The notes: generated from the letters alone by a model not told the origin. DNA of 64,000 nt from Nematostella vectensis (GCF_932526225.1 NC_064037.1:1798001-1862000); one strand, 5' to 3'. Counted from the first letter of the stretch, positions 1 to 45,020 are shown. Numbers and translations: made by a program.

Positions 1-3000
1 TGATGTTTATGAGAGACCATGATGATTATGAGAGACCATGATGATTATAAGAGACCATGATGATTATGAGAGACCATGATGTTTATAAGAGACCATGATG
101 ATTATAAGAGACCATGATGATTATGAGAGACCATGATGTTTATAAGAGACCATGATGATTATGAGAGACCATGATGTTTATAAGAGACCATGATGTTTAT
201 AAGAGACCATGATGTTTATAAGAGACCATGATGATTATGAGAGACCATGATGATTATAAGAGACCATGATGATTATGAGAGACCATGATGTTTATAAGAG
301 ACCATGATGTTTATAAGAGACCATGATGTTTATAAGAGACCATGATGTTTATAAGAGACCATGATGATTATGAGAGACCATGATGATTATAAGAGACCAT
401 GATGATTATGAGAGACCATGATGATTATGAGAGACCATGATGATTATAAGAGACCATGATGATTATGAGAGACCATGATGATTATAAGAGACCATGATGA
501 TTATGAGAGACCATGATGATTATGAGAGACCATGATGTTTATAAGAGACCATGATGTTTATAAGAGACCATGATGTTTATAAGAGACCATGATGTTTATA
601 AGAGACCATGATGATTATGAGAGACCATGATGATTATGAGAGACCATGATGTTTATAAGAGACCATGATGTTTATAAGAGACCATGATGTTTATAAGAGA
701 CCATGATGATTATAAGAGACCGTGATGATTATAAGAGACCGTGATGTTTATAAGAGACCATGATGATTATGAGAGACCATGATGATTATGAGAGACCATG
801 ATGATTATAAGAGACCGTGATGATTATAAGAGACCGTGATGTTTATAAGAGACCATGATGATTATGAGAGACCATGATGATTATGAGAGACCATGATGAT
901 TATGAGAGACCATGATGATTATGAGAGACCATGATGATTATAAGAGACCATGATGATTATGAGAGACCATGATGATTATAAGAGACCATGATGATTATAA
1001 GAGACCATGATGATTATGAGAGACCATGATGATTATAAGAGACCATGATGATTATGAGAGACCATGATGATTACGAGAGACCATGATGATTATGAGAGAC
1101 CATGATGATTATAAGAGACCATGATGATTAGGAGAGACCATGATGATTATAAGAGACCATGATGATTATGAGAGACCATGATGATTATAAGAGACCATGA
1201 TGATTATAAGAGACCATGATGATTATAAGAGACCATGATGTTTATAAGAGACCATGATGTTTATAAGAGACCATGATGATTATGAGAGACCATGATGATT
1301 ATGAGAGACCATGATGATTATAAGAGACCATGATGATTATGAGAGACCATGATGATTATAAGAGACCATGATGATTATGAGAGACCATGATGATTATGAG
1401 AGACCATGATGATTATGAGAGACCATGATGATTATGAGAGACCATGATGATTATGAGAGACCATGATGATTATGAGAGACCATGATGATTATGAGAGACC
1501 ATGATGATTATGAGAGACCATGATGATTATAAGAGACCATGATGATTATGAGAGACCATGATGATTATAAGAGACCATGATGATTATGAGAGACCATGAT
1601 GATTATGAGAGACCATGATGATTATAAGAGACCATGATGATTATAAGAGACCATGATGATTATGAGAGACCATGATGTTTATAAGAGACCATGATGATTA
1701 TAAGAGACCATGATGATTATGAGAGACCATGATGATTATGAGAGACCATGATGTTTATAAGAGACCATGATGATTATGAGAGACCATGATGATTATAAGA
1801 GACCATGATGATTATGAGAGACCATGATGATTATAAGAGACCATGATGATTATAAGAGACCATGATGATTATGAGAGACCATAATGATTATGAGAGACCA
1901 TGATGTTTATAAGAGACCATGATGATTATGAGAGACCATGATGATTATAAGAGACCATGATGATTATGAGAGACCATGATGATTACGAGAGACCATGATG
2001 ATTATAAGAGACCATGATGATTATAAGAGACCATGATGATTATGAGAGACCATGATGATTATGAGAGACCATGATGATTATGAGAGACCATGATGATTAT
2101 AAGAGACCATGATGTTTATAAGAGACCATGATGATTATAAGAGACGATGATGATTATGAGAGACCATGATGATTATGAGAGACCATGATGATTATGAGAG
2201 ACCATGATGATTATGAGAGATCATGATGATTATGAGAGACCATGATGATTATGAGAGACCATGATGATTATGAGAGACCATGATGATTATGAGAGACCAT
2301 GATGTTTATAAGAGACCATGATGATTATGAGAGACCATGATGATTATAAGAGACCATGATGATTATGAGAGACCATGATGATTATGAGAGACCATGATGA
2401 TTATAAGAGACCATGATGATTACGAGAGACCATGATGATTATGAGAGACCATGATGATTATAAGAGACCATGATGATTACGAGAGACCATGATGATTATG
2501 AGAGACCATGATGTTTATAAGAGACCATGATGATTATGAGAGACCATGATGTTTATAAGAGACCATGATGATTATGAGAGACCATGATGATTATGAGAGA
2601 CCATGATGATTATGAGAGACCATGATGATTAGGAGAGACCATGATGTTTATAAGAGACCATGATGATTATGAGAGACCATGATGTTTATAAGAGACCATG
2701 ATGATTATAAGAGACCATGATGTTTATGAGAGACCATGATTATGAGAGACCATGATGATTATGAGAGACCATGATGATTATAAGAGACCATGATGATTAT
2801 AAGAGACCATGATGATTATAAGAGACCATGATGATTATAAGAGACCATGATGATTATAAGAGACCATGATGATTATGAGAGACCATGATGATTATAAGAG
2901 ACCATGATGATTATGAGAGACCATGATGATTATGAGAGACCATGATGATTATGAGAGACCATGATGATTATGAGAGACCATGATGATTATGAGAGACCAT

Positions 3001-4668
3001 GATGATTATGAGAGACCATGATGATTATGAGAGACCATGATGATTATGAGAGACCATGATGATTATAAGAGACCATGATGATTATGAGAGACCATGATGA
3101 TTATAAGAGACCATGATGATTATGAGAGACCATGATGATTATGAGAAACCATGATGATTATAAGAGACCATGATGATTATAAGAGACCATGATGATTATG
3201 AGAGACCATGATGTTTATAAGAGACCATGATGATTATAAGAGACCATGATGATTATGAGAGACCATGATGATTATGAGAGACCATGATGTTTATAAGAGA
3301 CCATGATGATTATGAGAGACCATGATGATTATAAGAGACCATGATGATTATGAGAGACCATGATGATTATAAGAGACCATGATGATTATAAGAGACCATG
3401 ATGATTATGAGAGACCATGATGATTATGAGAGACCATGATGTTTATAAGAGACCATGATGATTATGAGAGACCATGATGATTATAAGAGACCATGATGAT
3501 TATGAGAGACCATGATGATTATGAGAGATCATGATGATTACGAGAGACCATGATGATTATAAGAGACCATGATGATTATAAGAGACCATGATGATTATGA
3601 GAGACCATGATGATTATGAGAGACCATGATGATTATGAGAGACCATGATGATTATAAGAGACCATGATGTTTATAAGAGACCATGATGATTATAAGAGAC
3701 GATGATGATTATGAGAGACCATGATGATTATGAGAGACCATGATGATTATGAGAGACCATGATGATTATGAGAGATCATGATGATTATGAGAGACCATGA
3801 TGATTATGAGAGACCATGATGATTATGAGAGACCATGATGATTATGAGAGACCATGATGTTTATAAGAGACCATGATGATTATGAGAGACCATGATGATT
3901 ATAAGAGACCATGATGATTATGAGAGACCATGATGATTATGAGAGACCATGATGATTATAAGAGACCATGATGATTACGAGAGACCATGATGATTATGAG
4001 AGACCATGATGATTATAAGAGACCATGATGATTACGAGAGACCATGATGATTATGAGAGACCATGATGTTTATAAGAGACCATGATGATTATGAGAGACC
4101 ATGATGTTTATAAGAGACCGTGATGATTATGAGAGACCATGATGATTATGAGAGACCATGATGATTATGAGAGACCATGATGATTAGGAGAGACCATGAT
4201 GTTTATAAGAGACCATGATGATTATGAGAGACCATGATGTTTATAAGAGACCATGATGATATAAGAGACCATGATGTTTATGAGAGACCATGATGATTAT
4301 GAGAGACCATGATGATTATGAGAGACCATGATGATTATAAGAGACCATGATGATTATGAGAGACCATGATGATTATGAGAGACCATGATGATTATAAGAG
4401 ACCATGATGATTATGAGAGACCATGATGATTATAAGAGACCATGATGATTATAAGAGACCATGATGATTATAAGAGACCATGATGATTATAAGAGACCAT
4501 GATGATTATGAGAGACCATGATGTTTATAAGAGACCATGATGATTATAAGAGACCATGATGATTACGAGAGACCATGATGATTATAAGAGACCATGATGA
4601 TTACGAGAGACCATGATGATTATAAGAGACCATGATGATTATAAGAGACCATGATGATTATGAGTGAC
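1..4668. repeat. 19-bp satellite array, about 245 copies
   Basis: A continuous tandem array of the 19-bp unit gagagaccatgatgattat. The main variants have aagag for gagag and gtttat for gattat. It is already running at base 1, so its true left end is outside the window, and it decays at about 4668. Rare variants (a one-base deletion giving gagacgatga at 2141 and 3696, gagagatcat at 2215 and 3770, tacgag at 2421 and 3976) recur at a spacing of 1,555 bp, showing a larger block duplication inside the array. No open frame of note crosses it. It lies downstream of, or inside a further 3' intron of, the thrombospondin-repeat gene. Confidence 0.97.
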
Positions 4669-4841
4669 CACGAGAAAGACAATAGAAGCCTTAAAAATGC
4701 TTGCGATTAACCATACGCATTTAGAAATGTGTAGAACTTAAAGCGAATAACAAGAAAAGAAAGGAAAATAATCACGAAAACATAGTCATACTAAAGGGTT
4801 GCAATAGTTAACTAAACTTTGACATCACACTACGCATGACG

Positions 4842-7800
4842 TCACATACCTGTACATTGCTTGGGCTCGCACCAGGCCCACTGCATGGTTGGCTTAACAC
4901 AGACTCCATTCGCCAGTCGTTTTCCCGCGCATTTCCTCTCTCTAACCTTGAGGCGCTCGGAACCACAGGGAGCGGAACAACTCGACCACTCACTCCAGGG
5001 ATTGACTTCCGGTGCCTTCATAGTTTCCATAGCAACCGGCTTACCTTTCCAAAGAGGTAGGGGATTTGGGTGTACGTAAACAGAGTTCGGGGAATCTAAA
5101 AGATATGACGTGTTTAGACTAAGAATTTTAAAACTGTGCTCCATTTCTGAGACTTACACTGTAAAAAGAAAAAAGTCATTTCAACTCCTTTGAAAAAGTC
5201 GTTTTTTTTACACCAGGACGACACCTTCAAAAGAGTCGTTTCCACTCTTCCAAAAAACAACTCTGAGAAGAGTCGTTTTGACAGTCATCGTAAAAGAGTC
5301 GTCTTGACTCTTTTAAAAGGGTCATTCTGACTATCTTGATTTGGGTATTATCATAGAGTTGATCCACAAAACAAATTTCAAGAAGAGTAGTTTTGAATCT
5401 TCAATGGTGTTGAATCGATTTCTTGTCGTTAAAACGAATCTTTGGAGGGGTCAAAATCGGTTTAAGAGAAAAGAGTTAAATAGAGTTGCTCACCTTTGCA
5501 CGGCTTCAGTCCTTTACACGCCCGCCACTCAACGAGGCTTCCTGTGCACGGCACATGCGCAGACAGGCCTATCTCCTTACCCGTGTCTGTGTCTAGGCAC
5601 TGTCGCGTACGTATAGTTAACGCTTGTCTCCCACATGTGCTGGAACACGTCGACCAAGGACTCCACTCGCTCATGTCAAAGCGCATCACCTTCATCGGGG
5701 CTACCGGCAGATAGTCATCGACTGAATCTGAGTAACTTTCGTCTGTAATTTGTGGCGGCTGTTGCTCTATTTTGGTAGCTCCTGGGATCTTAATGTTGGC
5801 TTGAAGTCCTTGCTTGGTCTCCACGGGGTTAACTTCCATAGCAAGACCATCGGGATGGCTGTCTTGTTGATTCGCAGTCGCCTGGGCGCGTGCCGGTTTT
5901 GCACCATTTGAGTTCTTAGAGTTTTTGAGCCCTTGCTTGATTACAACAGGGTGTTCTATTGCCGTGAGACTATCGGGATGGCTGTCGTGTTGATTCTTAG
6001 TCGCCTGGGTACTAGGCTTTCCGCCATTGTCGTGTGCTGGTTTCGTATCATTTGAGTTATCAGAGTTTTGGGTCTTGCTCGGTTTGTCAGTCGTCCCGGA
6101 GTACCTGAATTCTGCTGGACCTGTTTTGAATGCATCACTTTGGGCGAATTGTTCCTGCTTTGATCCTAACGGACTCAGATTCTCGTGTTTTGCAGCCCAA
6201 TCAGCATTCTGGGCTTCCAAAAAGACATGGTTTTGTTGCTTTTCCTTTTGCGTGTTGACCTTTTCGCGCGCCAAAGTTTTCGATGGCTGTTCCATCACGG
6301 CCGGTGTATTTTCTTTAGGGGTGTCCATCTTGATTCCACCAGCTGTCGCCCTGCTCTGCGTCTGTTGGTTCCTCTGTCTGGCTGTACTAGGCATCCTTGC
6401 CGTCCCTGGCTTCGTCACAGACTTTGCCACGAGCTCTTCTTGACTTGGATCCACTTTTTGATGTCGCAGTCGCATGAGGACACGACTTGGTACCGCTTTC
6501 GTACTTTCGAAAACTCTCTTCACTACATTCCTCCACGCCTTCTGTAAAGCACTGTTTCGTTGTCTGTGGCTTGTATCTTCGGATGTGGCCATGAAGGATT
6601 TGAGACTCCCTGGCAAGAGAGCCAGGTAGTACTCCTCTTCGGGCTCTGTCTTGTGCAGGGAATTCTTCAAGCTCCCTTTAATTTTGCTTTTGCTAATTGA
6701 CTTTTTGTCTGCGGCATTTTTGGATGCAAAAAGGGGTTGTTGTATCGGAAGATACCCGGATGTATGTAACGTTTTGTCACTTGAATCTCTCTCATTATGC
6801 TTTTCGTCCTTCGCATCATTGGTTGACGAGTGCGCATGCGTAGCTTCATTGTTCACTGGGATCCACTCATTGCTGTCAATCTTTTTAGTTCCCATAGAAA
6901 CAGGCAACGCCTGACCCGTGTTCTCATTTACCACCGAGACCTGAATCAAATCTTTTCTCTTTCCTTTTTTAACCGTCATGAACCGTCCCTTCAGCGGAGC
7001 TCCCAGGCCTTTAGCAACCGAGCCTAAACTTCTCTTTGTCCAAATTTCTCTGCGTAAATTCCCGTGATTCTCAACGCCGTAGTCTGTAATAGCTCTAATC
7101 TTTCTCTCTCGCTCGGTGCCTTTGAGTTCACTTTCAAATCCACCTTCAACGCTACTTCTCGTAGTGCCTGCGTTATCTTGAAATACCTCTACGATATTGT
7201 TCCCGTTAGATTGCTTTTTGTGCGGTGGCAGCTTGCCGAGGCTTTGTTGAATTTTAAAGTTCGATCTTTTATCTGCTGCCAAAGCACTTTCGTCAACCAG
7301 ATCTATCACGGACTCCTCAAGGGTCTGTCCGACTTTCCGGACATTGTCTGTCAATAAAAGGGCAGATAAGTAAAGATCCTTTTGGCTAAGTCGAGTGTTA
7401 CATGGTGCTACTAACATAGTACCAAGTACAAGCACACAACTTGTTTTTTTTTTCAAGCATTGTGAAGTCTTGATCGAAGTACTTTATGCCTGTGTTTGAT
7501 AATCAATAACCTTTTTCAAAGAATAGAACATGTTTTAAAGTCAGTTTTACTTATCACAAAACTATTAAACTTATTTGTTTGTATTCTACGTTAAAGGGCA
7601 AAAATATTTATCTTTTATTTTGTCAACAAACGAGTATAGCAAAAGAGATAAATTGATAAAACTGGAGATAAAACTCAACCGACAACATACTGGATCTAAG
7701 AAAGCGTGTAGTCAGGCCATCGCGAATCAATAGAGCAGAGAATTCGAAACATAAAAATCAAAGCTCGCTAACCCGACGTCATTGTTTTTGCTTTCCTAGC

Positions 7801-7938
7801 AATGTTTTATTTTTCAATATTTTCTAAATAATAGAGCTCACCTTTATTGTCAAATATCCCCTTGGCACTATGGAAGATAAGGAACAAATAAAGCGCAAAG
7901 AGGATAGTAAATAATATTGAGAAATTTTTTGTCGCCAT
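4842..7938 (-). CDS. Secreted protein with two C-terminal thrombospondin type-1 repeats
   Basis: Joined from three exons whose phases fit: 7938-7842, 7347-5494 and 5095-4842, giving 734 residues. Exon 1 begins at ATG 7938 and encodes a signal peptide (hydrophobic residues about 6-22). Donors are AAAG|GTGAGC at both introns; acceptors are TTGACAG and CTTTTAG. Residues 33-590 are long, polar, Lys/Ser/Gln-rich and probably disordered, with an internal duplication of about 40 residues containing DSHPDSLTAIEHP and DSHPDGLAMEVNP. Two TSP1 repeats follow, at about 592-650 (WSPWSTCSSTCG) and 681-732 (WSEWSSCSAPCG), each with the Trp ladder and six cysteines expected of extracellular adhesion or matrix modules. 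The stop at 4842-4844 lies just inside a strong donor-like CAG|GTATGT (exon edge 4850), so the gene may splice on to further exons beyond the satellite. The overall architecture matches no family I can name; the TSP1 assignment is firm. Confidence 0.8.
5160..5340. repeat. Degenerate direct repeats around agagtcgttttgac
   Basis: Within intron 2 of the thrombospondin-repeat gene. At least six imperfect copies of a roughly 20-bp motif with the core agagtcgttt/gactctt, partly in inverted order, separated by A- or T-rich runs. It may be a decayed minisatellite or the remains of a small inverted-repeat element. No terminal structure or target duplication could be defined. Confidence 0.5.
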
Positions 7939-10489
7939 CTCAAAGTAAAAGAGCAGTCGAGGAGGAAGCCCTTGACTGGTCAAGTGACGGGTGGTCACAT
8001 TCAACCTGTCGAACGAACACTCGCACACCCAAGGAACCAGTGGATACTAGCGAGGGAGACTGATCAGAGGAAAGGATTATAAGAGAAAACTAATGATAAG
8101 ATAATGATAATAATAATAATGGAGACAAATAATGTTAATATCAGTGATGATTTATATGTCTGATTTATTACAAAATTATGAAAGCGGCATTACTGGCTGG
8201 GCAAAATTGAAAAGCCGAAGACCTTTCAATATATTCACCTTTCTAAGGAGGTTCATTTTATCGGGTAGAAATGTATCGAAAATTATAAAAGGGAGATCAC
8301 TTCCATGTATCGTAAGTTAGTATTATGAAATGTTCTCACTCCCGCCGACTGGCAATTAGCGATAGGGGGGGAGGGGGTCTTGGCTAAATGCCTGCTTCCC
8401 CCTACAATATCAAATGGTTCCATATGAAAACAAATTTATATAAAGCAGGAGTTGAAGTTAGAGAATAACATCAAAGTTGTCCAACCGTTCAGCAAAGGAT
8501 GTGTTAAAACATTTTCAACTTTTACAAATTATGGAATCTGGAATTGTTGTTTTGTCTCTTACGGATCCTTCAGATTGTATACTTGCTAATGCAAGCGGCA
8601 ATTTTGCATGGTGAGATAACAATACGTTTATAAAAAAATCCGTATTATTTTGCCAAATCAATCGTCTGTAACCAAAGCAGCCGAGAGGCCGTTTCTTGGC
8701 TTGCGAGTCAGGTGCTAGCAAGGGTTGGGCCCAGGCCCCTACCCCCCCCCCCCTCACCCTCGGCCGCCGAAAACGCTTTTTTCTTACCAAAGAAGACCGA
8801 AATCTTGAACGGTTGTCATCTATGACAGGCAATGCTGGCTGCACTTCGTACTGAAAGGGGCTTTTGTCATGCGAATATTCAGTGGGCCACTCAACAATCT
8901 GCTATTACATTATTAGGGACGGAAGCTAGTTGGAATAATCATCATATATCAACCTGAAGTGGAGGTCTAAAAAGATTAGTTTCGATCCTTACGTGGCCCA
9001 AAAAGAAGCTTCTTGCGCAGACTACATGCGCAATTGATGGTACAGTCCCTTTAAACTTGCCTTTCTGATTTGTGCGTCTTATTCCGTTATTTTTTAGCTG
9101 CAATCATGGGCCAATGGCAGCTTGACGGGTCGGAGTAGGGTTTGAGGTCAGTACACCGCTCTAATCATAGATTGCGATTTAAAACCCTGCAACTTTCCTC
9201 CCTATCTCAATGAAAATAGAAATGCCATATTTTGGGGATTAATGTCTTTAGATTAGAGGAAGTGCAGAAACTCGCAAACCGTTTGAAGTTAAATACTCGT
9301 AGTTAAACTGAACTGTTCAGAAACATCAGAGCATACGTGGGCTGTATGTTAATACAAAAACAGCTTTTACCACGCAAAACAGTACACTACACTGATGCTC
9401 TAATAAGCGTGCATAAAGCTCTCATTCTGCCATCAAATGATAATTGAATTGCCATGTGATATCGGGGTGCATATGCGATAAAATGCTCCCCACACTTATT
9501 ATGTATTGGTAAGACAACTCCCCCCCCCCCCATGAGGCATTCTCTCTATACCATATTTGAAACTCGTTAACACCCTTTTATGATTTTTCTCAGCCTCTTT
9601 AATAGTCCCACCACCGAGCCAGGTCCAGCCCGGCACACGGGCGACCGTGTTCAACAATTGGCCTGAATGCCACGCACAGGTCCCAATCAAGGTCGACCAT
9701 TATCCAATTATCTTTACCGTGCACTGACTGGCAACAGCAGATGGTGGTAAAAGATGGTTGCATACACCTAAGTTTGATATGACATGCTTTCACAACACCA
9801 CCAGCATCGCATGGATCAAAACAGCAACAAAATGGTATTACAAGCCCGGAGCTAACGACTCGGGATTTTACTATAAAACACATGGAAGAAAATGGGCTTC
9901 AATTTTTTAATCGACTTAGTGAAACTATTGATTCTTCTCTTTTAAATCCACATTTTTTATAGTTATTGGAAGCAGTATTTACAATTCTACAAAAGCGACA
10001 AAAATTAATCGGATGGCGTAAGTTGAACCACACCGGTCCAAACCACTTGGTGGCTTTACTATCTTTACTGCCATATAGTCAACTCTAGGGATACCTTAGG
10101 CTTAGTTCAAACGTCGTATTATCCATGAGCCGTATTCAATGCAAATAAAGGTGAAACAATCGACTCATTGATAATACGACGTTTAAACTTAGCCTTAAAA
10201 ACTAAGTCTTGTGTTCGTTAGTAAAACTACACTCTTACGAGAATATTTAGGTGAAGTGTTCGATTTGAGGAGTCATTCAATGTATTTCCAACAAAACAAA
10301 CAATTCGTCTACAATTCTCCTTTAGCAGAGATGTGATTGTACGATTAATTTCATCTAATATTTATCCACATCATTCGAACAATAAAAACGACTTCATGCC
10401 CATAGCATATCATATACGGACAAGATAATTCATCGTGGTAACACAATGCTCAACACGTTGTGCTGTTTAGCGCATTCTTGTTGCCAAAT
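7939..10489. other. Intergenic region between the TSP1-repeat gene and citron kinase
   Basis: No supported gene. It should hold the 5' flank of the TSP1-repeat gene (right of 7938) and the 3' UTR of citron kinase (left of 10490). Visible items are an AT-rich ataataat run near 8105-8120, a run of 13 C at about 8741, and a run of C at about 9519. The short open frames here have no domain, no splice support and no codon bias I can see. Confidence 0.5.
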
Positions 10490-42155
<31,666 letters not shown>

Positions 42156-43445
42156 AACGAAACTCAAAATAACGTAAATATACCTCACATGAAAAGAAAT
42201 TTCATCTGGTTGTTGTGCTATTCGAGGTGGCAAAATAACGTTCGTAAAATGGCGGGATGAATGAGGACGCGTTCTGATTGGTTTACTGCAAGGGCTGTGG
42301 GATAGCTAGAGCAGAGGATACCTCGGTCACAACGACAAAGCTAAACCGAAGCTTATAATGACTTGTGCCCCAGGAATTCGTTGAATGAGTGAGGTAATAT
42401 ATCGTTAAAATTGGAATATTCACGTTATAGATACCACATAAGATTCAATATATAATTGGAACTTTAGTGAAAAGAAAAGTATGAGCTTCAATTTAAAACG
42501 TTAGTCAAAAAGGGGATTTACAAAGTTTCAAAGGCTAGTCAGATTTTGCACAAGGGGAAGTTGTGGTCTTAAAAATTAATTCATTAAAACAGATGGGCCT
42601 ATTAATTAGTTCAATAACTCATCTGGGCCTCTACCTATGATAGTCACATTAAACCTCTATTTCACCTGCAAAAAGAGATATCCGCATAATTACACATTTC
42701 CATCCCAGAACACACTCTCAACCTTTTTTCCATGGCACTCTAATAAACCAAAATAGCCTAAAATTGTATTATCTACCGCTTTAACACCAGAAAATGTAGG
42801 TTCTTACTCAGCAGTATCTGTATTTAAATCACTGAAAGTGTGTTCTTGTATTGTATACAAGATAAAGGTCTTTCATAAGGACATTTTACTTAGCTTGCTC
42901 ATTTTTTTTCCTTGGACAATGTTAATAGAATTGATTGTATGTGTAAGATTTTATAATAAATTAACTATTATAGTAAATGAAGTATTATTGCTAGTATAAT
43001 ATCCATTTGTTTGGTCCCTGAGAACAGGCCTGTGCCAAGGGAGGGGGTGAGTGGGGCTAAAAAGAACCACCCAGAAGTTGTGACCTGTCATCGACTCTTG
43101 AAGTTAAGTGCTGTCCCTTTGCTCTTCTCTCTGACACAGTTGTCAGCAAATAAGCTGATATCAGACTTGATCTGAGAAACACTATTGTTATTAAAGATGT
43201 TAAAGAATGGTGTGGCAGAGAATTGCCGCCATGTTCCTCACAGGGATGTATTAGATTTTGGAGGCTAAAGAATACCAAAATTGCTTAAATCAACTGGGAG
43301 ATAAATCATTAGCTGTGCTTTTACTGTAACTTAAAGCAATATTTTTAGGGCTGAGTTTTTTTTTGCTGAGGGTTGTACCCCTCCCTTTTTCATGAATGGC
43401 AAAGCGCCTGTCAATTAAAAGAATAGTATGTACACTACATAGTTA
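42156..43445. other. Intergenic region with citron 5' flank
   Basis: No supported gene. The right flank of citron (upstream on the minus strand) holds a CCAAT box in reverse orientation (attgg, 42277-42281), about 122 bp from the start codon, in the only mixed-GC part. The rest is AT-rich and includes the 3' flank of the release-factor gene. Confidence 0.5.
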
Positions 43446-44102
43446 TTATGATTTAGCATCTGTTGTACTGTCAATGCTATCAATGATTTCTTCCCTTTGT
43501 TTTCTCCTTCTTGCATAAGTAGCTTTCCTCTTTTTTATTTTAGCAATCTGTATCGCAGCTTTGCTGTCTTTTCCATTGTATAACTGGTCCAGCTGGTTTA
43601 ATAAGAGTTCTCTGGCAATGCTGCGATTCCTTGTCAGAGACCGTGTTTGGTGGCACTGAAGATGTAAAAGAAACAACAAATGTTTAAGAAATGCATTTCC
43701 CAATGTCTCCAGTACAATCTGGATATACTGTTGGAAGAACATGGGGTAAGACCCACTTGCCTTGAGAGAGCAGAAACGCCATATAATACGATTACTTGCC
43801 TTGATAACAATTCCGGTTGGTACATGCCGCAGCTCCACACAGTTGTTTGTCTTGTTGACTTTTTGTCCGCCTTTCCCCCATCCTTTCACAAACCTTTCTT
43901 CGATATCCTCTTCTTGTAGTTTAACAACATGATAATAACAGCGACCGGATAATCGGGTCCCAAACAATGGAAGAATCCCACAAAAGCGCCCAATATACGA
44001 GTGTAAGAAATTCAGACCATTGCAAATGAACCTTACTTGCCTACTAGCATTAATTGCATGACGAAAAACCGATAGAGCTAAAGGTTTAGGGGCAAAATTC
44101 AT
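43446..44102 (-). CDS. MTRFR: Mitochondrial GGQ release-factor-like protein (MTRFR/C12orf65 family)
   Basis: Two exons, 44102-43800 and 43655-43446, give 170 residues. In animals the family rescues stalled mitochondrial ribosomes by hydrolysing peptidyl-tRNA. Residues 1-55 are basic and hydrophobic with few acids, like a mitochondrial targeting peptide. The catalytic GGQ is at 78-80 within FVKGWGKGGQKVNKTNNCVE, followed by HVPTGIVIK, then CHQTRSLTRNRSIARELL, and a Lys/Arg-rich tail (KKRKATYARRRKQREE) that should contact the ribosome. Domain 2-type codon recognition is absent, as normal for this family. The intron uses a GC donor (AAG|GCAAGT, exon edge 43800) and acceptor TCTTCAG; GT-only prediction would miss it. 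The start is ATG 44102, since the frame above it begins only with non-ATG codons. Confidence 0.92.
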   Translation of the reverse strand: MNFAPKPLALSVFRHAINASRQVRFICNGLNFLHSYIGRFCGILPLFGTRLSGRCYYHVVKLQEEDIEERFVKGWGKGGQKVNKTNNCVELRHVPTGIVIKASNRIIWRFCSLKASGSYPMFFQQYIQIVLETLGNAFLKHLLFLLHLQCHQTRSLTRNRSIARELLLNQLDQLYNGKDSKAAIQIAKIKKRKATYARRRKQREEIIDSIDSTTDAKS

Positions 44103-44134
44103 TTGCAATGTTTTTCAGACACTTGGTCCGCCAT
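44099..44134 (-). promoter_or_regulatory. Upstream ORF overlapping the MTRFR start codon
   Basis: An 11-codon upstream frame starts at ATG 44134 (context AACATGGCG, a good Kozak with G at +4) and its TGA stop overlaps the main ATG as ATGA (44099-44102). Translation of the main frame would need leaky scanning or reinitiation. It assumes that transcription starts upstream of 44134. Confidence 0.5.
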
Positions 44135-44339
44135 GTTTTTTTTCTTTGTTTAACCAAAGGTAGACCACGTATGCTTTTTCAACCTAGTCCTAGTCTTGAT
44201 CTCTTCGTTTGCAACTTGTATATCGTATGTGATTCAGGTCAGGCGCGTCCCTAGGATTGGCTAGGGGGGTGCGCAGTCATAGGTATAATATGTAAAAAGC
44301 ATAGTATTTGGAGATTCCTTAAAGATCTTAAAACCTTTT

Positions 44340-45020
44340 ACCTATATAAATCTAGCCAAAAGAAAGCATGGATAAACTTTAAATTCTGAAAAGGGAATTG
44401 AATTTGATTGAAATTTGAATTTTCTACAGATCTTTGAAAATTTTCCTGGCCGCGCGAAAGGAGATTGAATCGAGTGAATAATTCCAAGTTTTGGCCGGAA
44501 AATTTGAAACAACGTATTTTCCTTAAATCCGTTAAAATTTAGATACGGCAGTGCCACAAAATATTGGCGAATTGTTTTCTATTGCAATGCTACCCACGAC
44601 TAAGAGAATAATTTAAAGTCGAGAATTGTATGCGAAAAAAGAAAATATCGTCTTGTTGTAGGTTTCAAAAACAGCGCGCGCTCGTGAAAATGTCGCCATT
44701 CTTGATTGCGAATGCAGCGCGCGCGCTCAATGCAAAAACAATTCAAAAGACTAAAAAATATCTGCTTAATTTTGCATATTTGTTTCCTGAAGTTAAATAA
44801 TCATTTGACTACCAGGTTGAGATATAAAGATGACGGTAAAAGTTGTAACCGCACAACGTTCTTCAGCAATAACTAAGATGACATGAAGACGGAACCGGTT
44901 TAGCGCGCGCATGTTTTCTCGACATGTAGTTTGGTTGACATCTCGATCTACGTCACAAATGATTGGACCCGGGCCTTTCAGTTCACGGCCTTTTTTCCGA
45001 AGGTTGACCAAAATACCTCA
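44340..45020 (-). repeat. Dispersed repeat, copy 1 (inverted relative to 61930-62585)
   Basis: About 650 bp matching 61930-62585 in opposite orientation. Shared blocks include gaaaattttcctggccgcgc (44438-44457), the agttgagatata-type block near 44817, and the atttgagttattcgcgc/aaataactcaaat edge near 45030. Identity is moderate with indels. No coding capacity; probably a non-autonomous transposon family, ends not defined. Confidence 0.75.

Noticed and set aside
1-4668. CRISPR-like regular array
   Set aside because: Units are contiguous 19-mers with no unique spacers and no cas genes; the window is eukaryotic.
7348-7456. Signal peptide at the start of the long exon frame of the TSP1-repeat gene
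   Set aside because: The apparent start is a TTG, not ATG; a separate exon at 7842-7938 gives a proper ATG and signal peptide and splices in phase at 7347.
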